This document shows, piece after piece, positions 6,776 to 6,847 of a stretch of 6,847 nt of DNA (the stretch's first letter is position 1; the number at the start of each line of letters is the position of its first letter). The DNA is from an uncultured Desulfobacca sp. (lineage in GTDB: Bacteria > Desulfobacterota > Desulfobaccia > Desulfobaccales > Desulfobaccaceae), in the NCBI GenBank assembly GCA_937958145.1, contig CALGOE010000124.1, positions 1 to 6,847 on the forward strand. Reading direction: 5' to 3'. Position numbers and translations under genes: made by a program. The notes beneath the pieces were generated by a model. The model worked only from the letters and a program-made list of their open reading frames with translations, did no database searches and had not been told where the DNA came from.

Positions 6776-6847
6776 ATTTTTTCAGGAAAAAATAAGTTGG
6801 CCCCTCAAATTTTGTTTTGACAATTTGTCTTAATTTTCGCTTTTTAG
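6776..6847. promoter_or_regulatory. AT-rich putative control region upstream of ugd, with palindromes
   Basis: Sharp shift to AT-rich DNA at the right end of the window. It holds a perfect 18-base palindrome, ATTTTTTC-AG-GAAAAAAT (6776-6793), and GACAA-T-TTGTC (6819-6829). The plus strand has a consensus -35 box TTGACA (6817-6822), but no good -10 box appears before the window ends. On the minus strand I see no convincing -35/-10 pair with normal spacing; TTGTCA is too far from the TATTTT run. The region plausibly carries the promoter and operator of the ugd block and perhaps of a divergent gene outside the window. Confidence 0.35.

Overview
The window is a GC-rich bacterial segment with six protein-coding genes in two convergent blocks. 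I found no RNA genes, insertion sequences, CRISPR arrays or tRNAs. The mix of genes (radical-SAM queE followed by queC, a TauE/SafE-type exporter, and UDP-sugar genes), high third-position GC and strong family similarity fit a Gram-negative bacterium, possibly Desulfobacterota (deltaproteobacteria). That placement is an inference from general impression and was not tested.

Plus-strand block (2-2260): the 3' part of queE (its start lies outside the window), then a complete queC, then an eight-helix TauE/SafE-family membrane exporter. QueE and QueC catalyse consecutive steps to preQ0, the precursor of the tRNA base queuosine. The exporter follows in the same direction after a 74-base gap, and nothing visible ties it functionally to queuosine.

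Convergent junction (2261-2394): 134 bases between the two stop codons with no gene and no canonical T-tract terminator.

Minus-strand block (6645 down to 2395, transcribed right to left): a canonical UDP-glucose 6-dehydrogenase (ugd), then a sugar-phosphate nucleotidyltransferase with a left-handed beta-helix-like tail, then a second full-length Ugd-family protein. This second copy keeps the fold and the UDP-sugar-side sequence. It has lost the catalytic cysteine and its partner aspartate, the neighbouring Thr and Glu positions, and the second and third glycines of the NAD-binding loop. It therefore reads as an intact pseudoenzyme encoded with its active paralogue, and it is the most interesting item here. 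The block probably supplies or controls nucleotide sugars (UDP-glucuronate and an unidentified NDP-sugar) for a surface polysaccharide.

The 202 bases upstream of ugd (6646-6847) hold no gene. They end in an AT-rich stretch with two palindromes and a TTGACA box, a plausible control region. A strong GC-rich hairpin sits in the 128-base gap before the pseudoenzyme gene.
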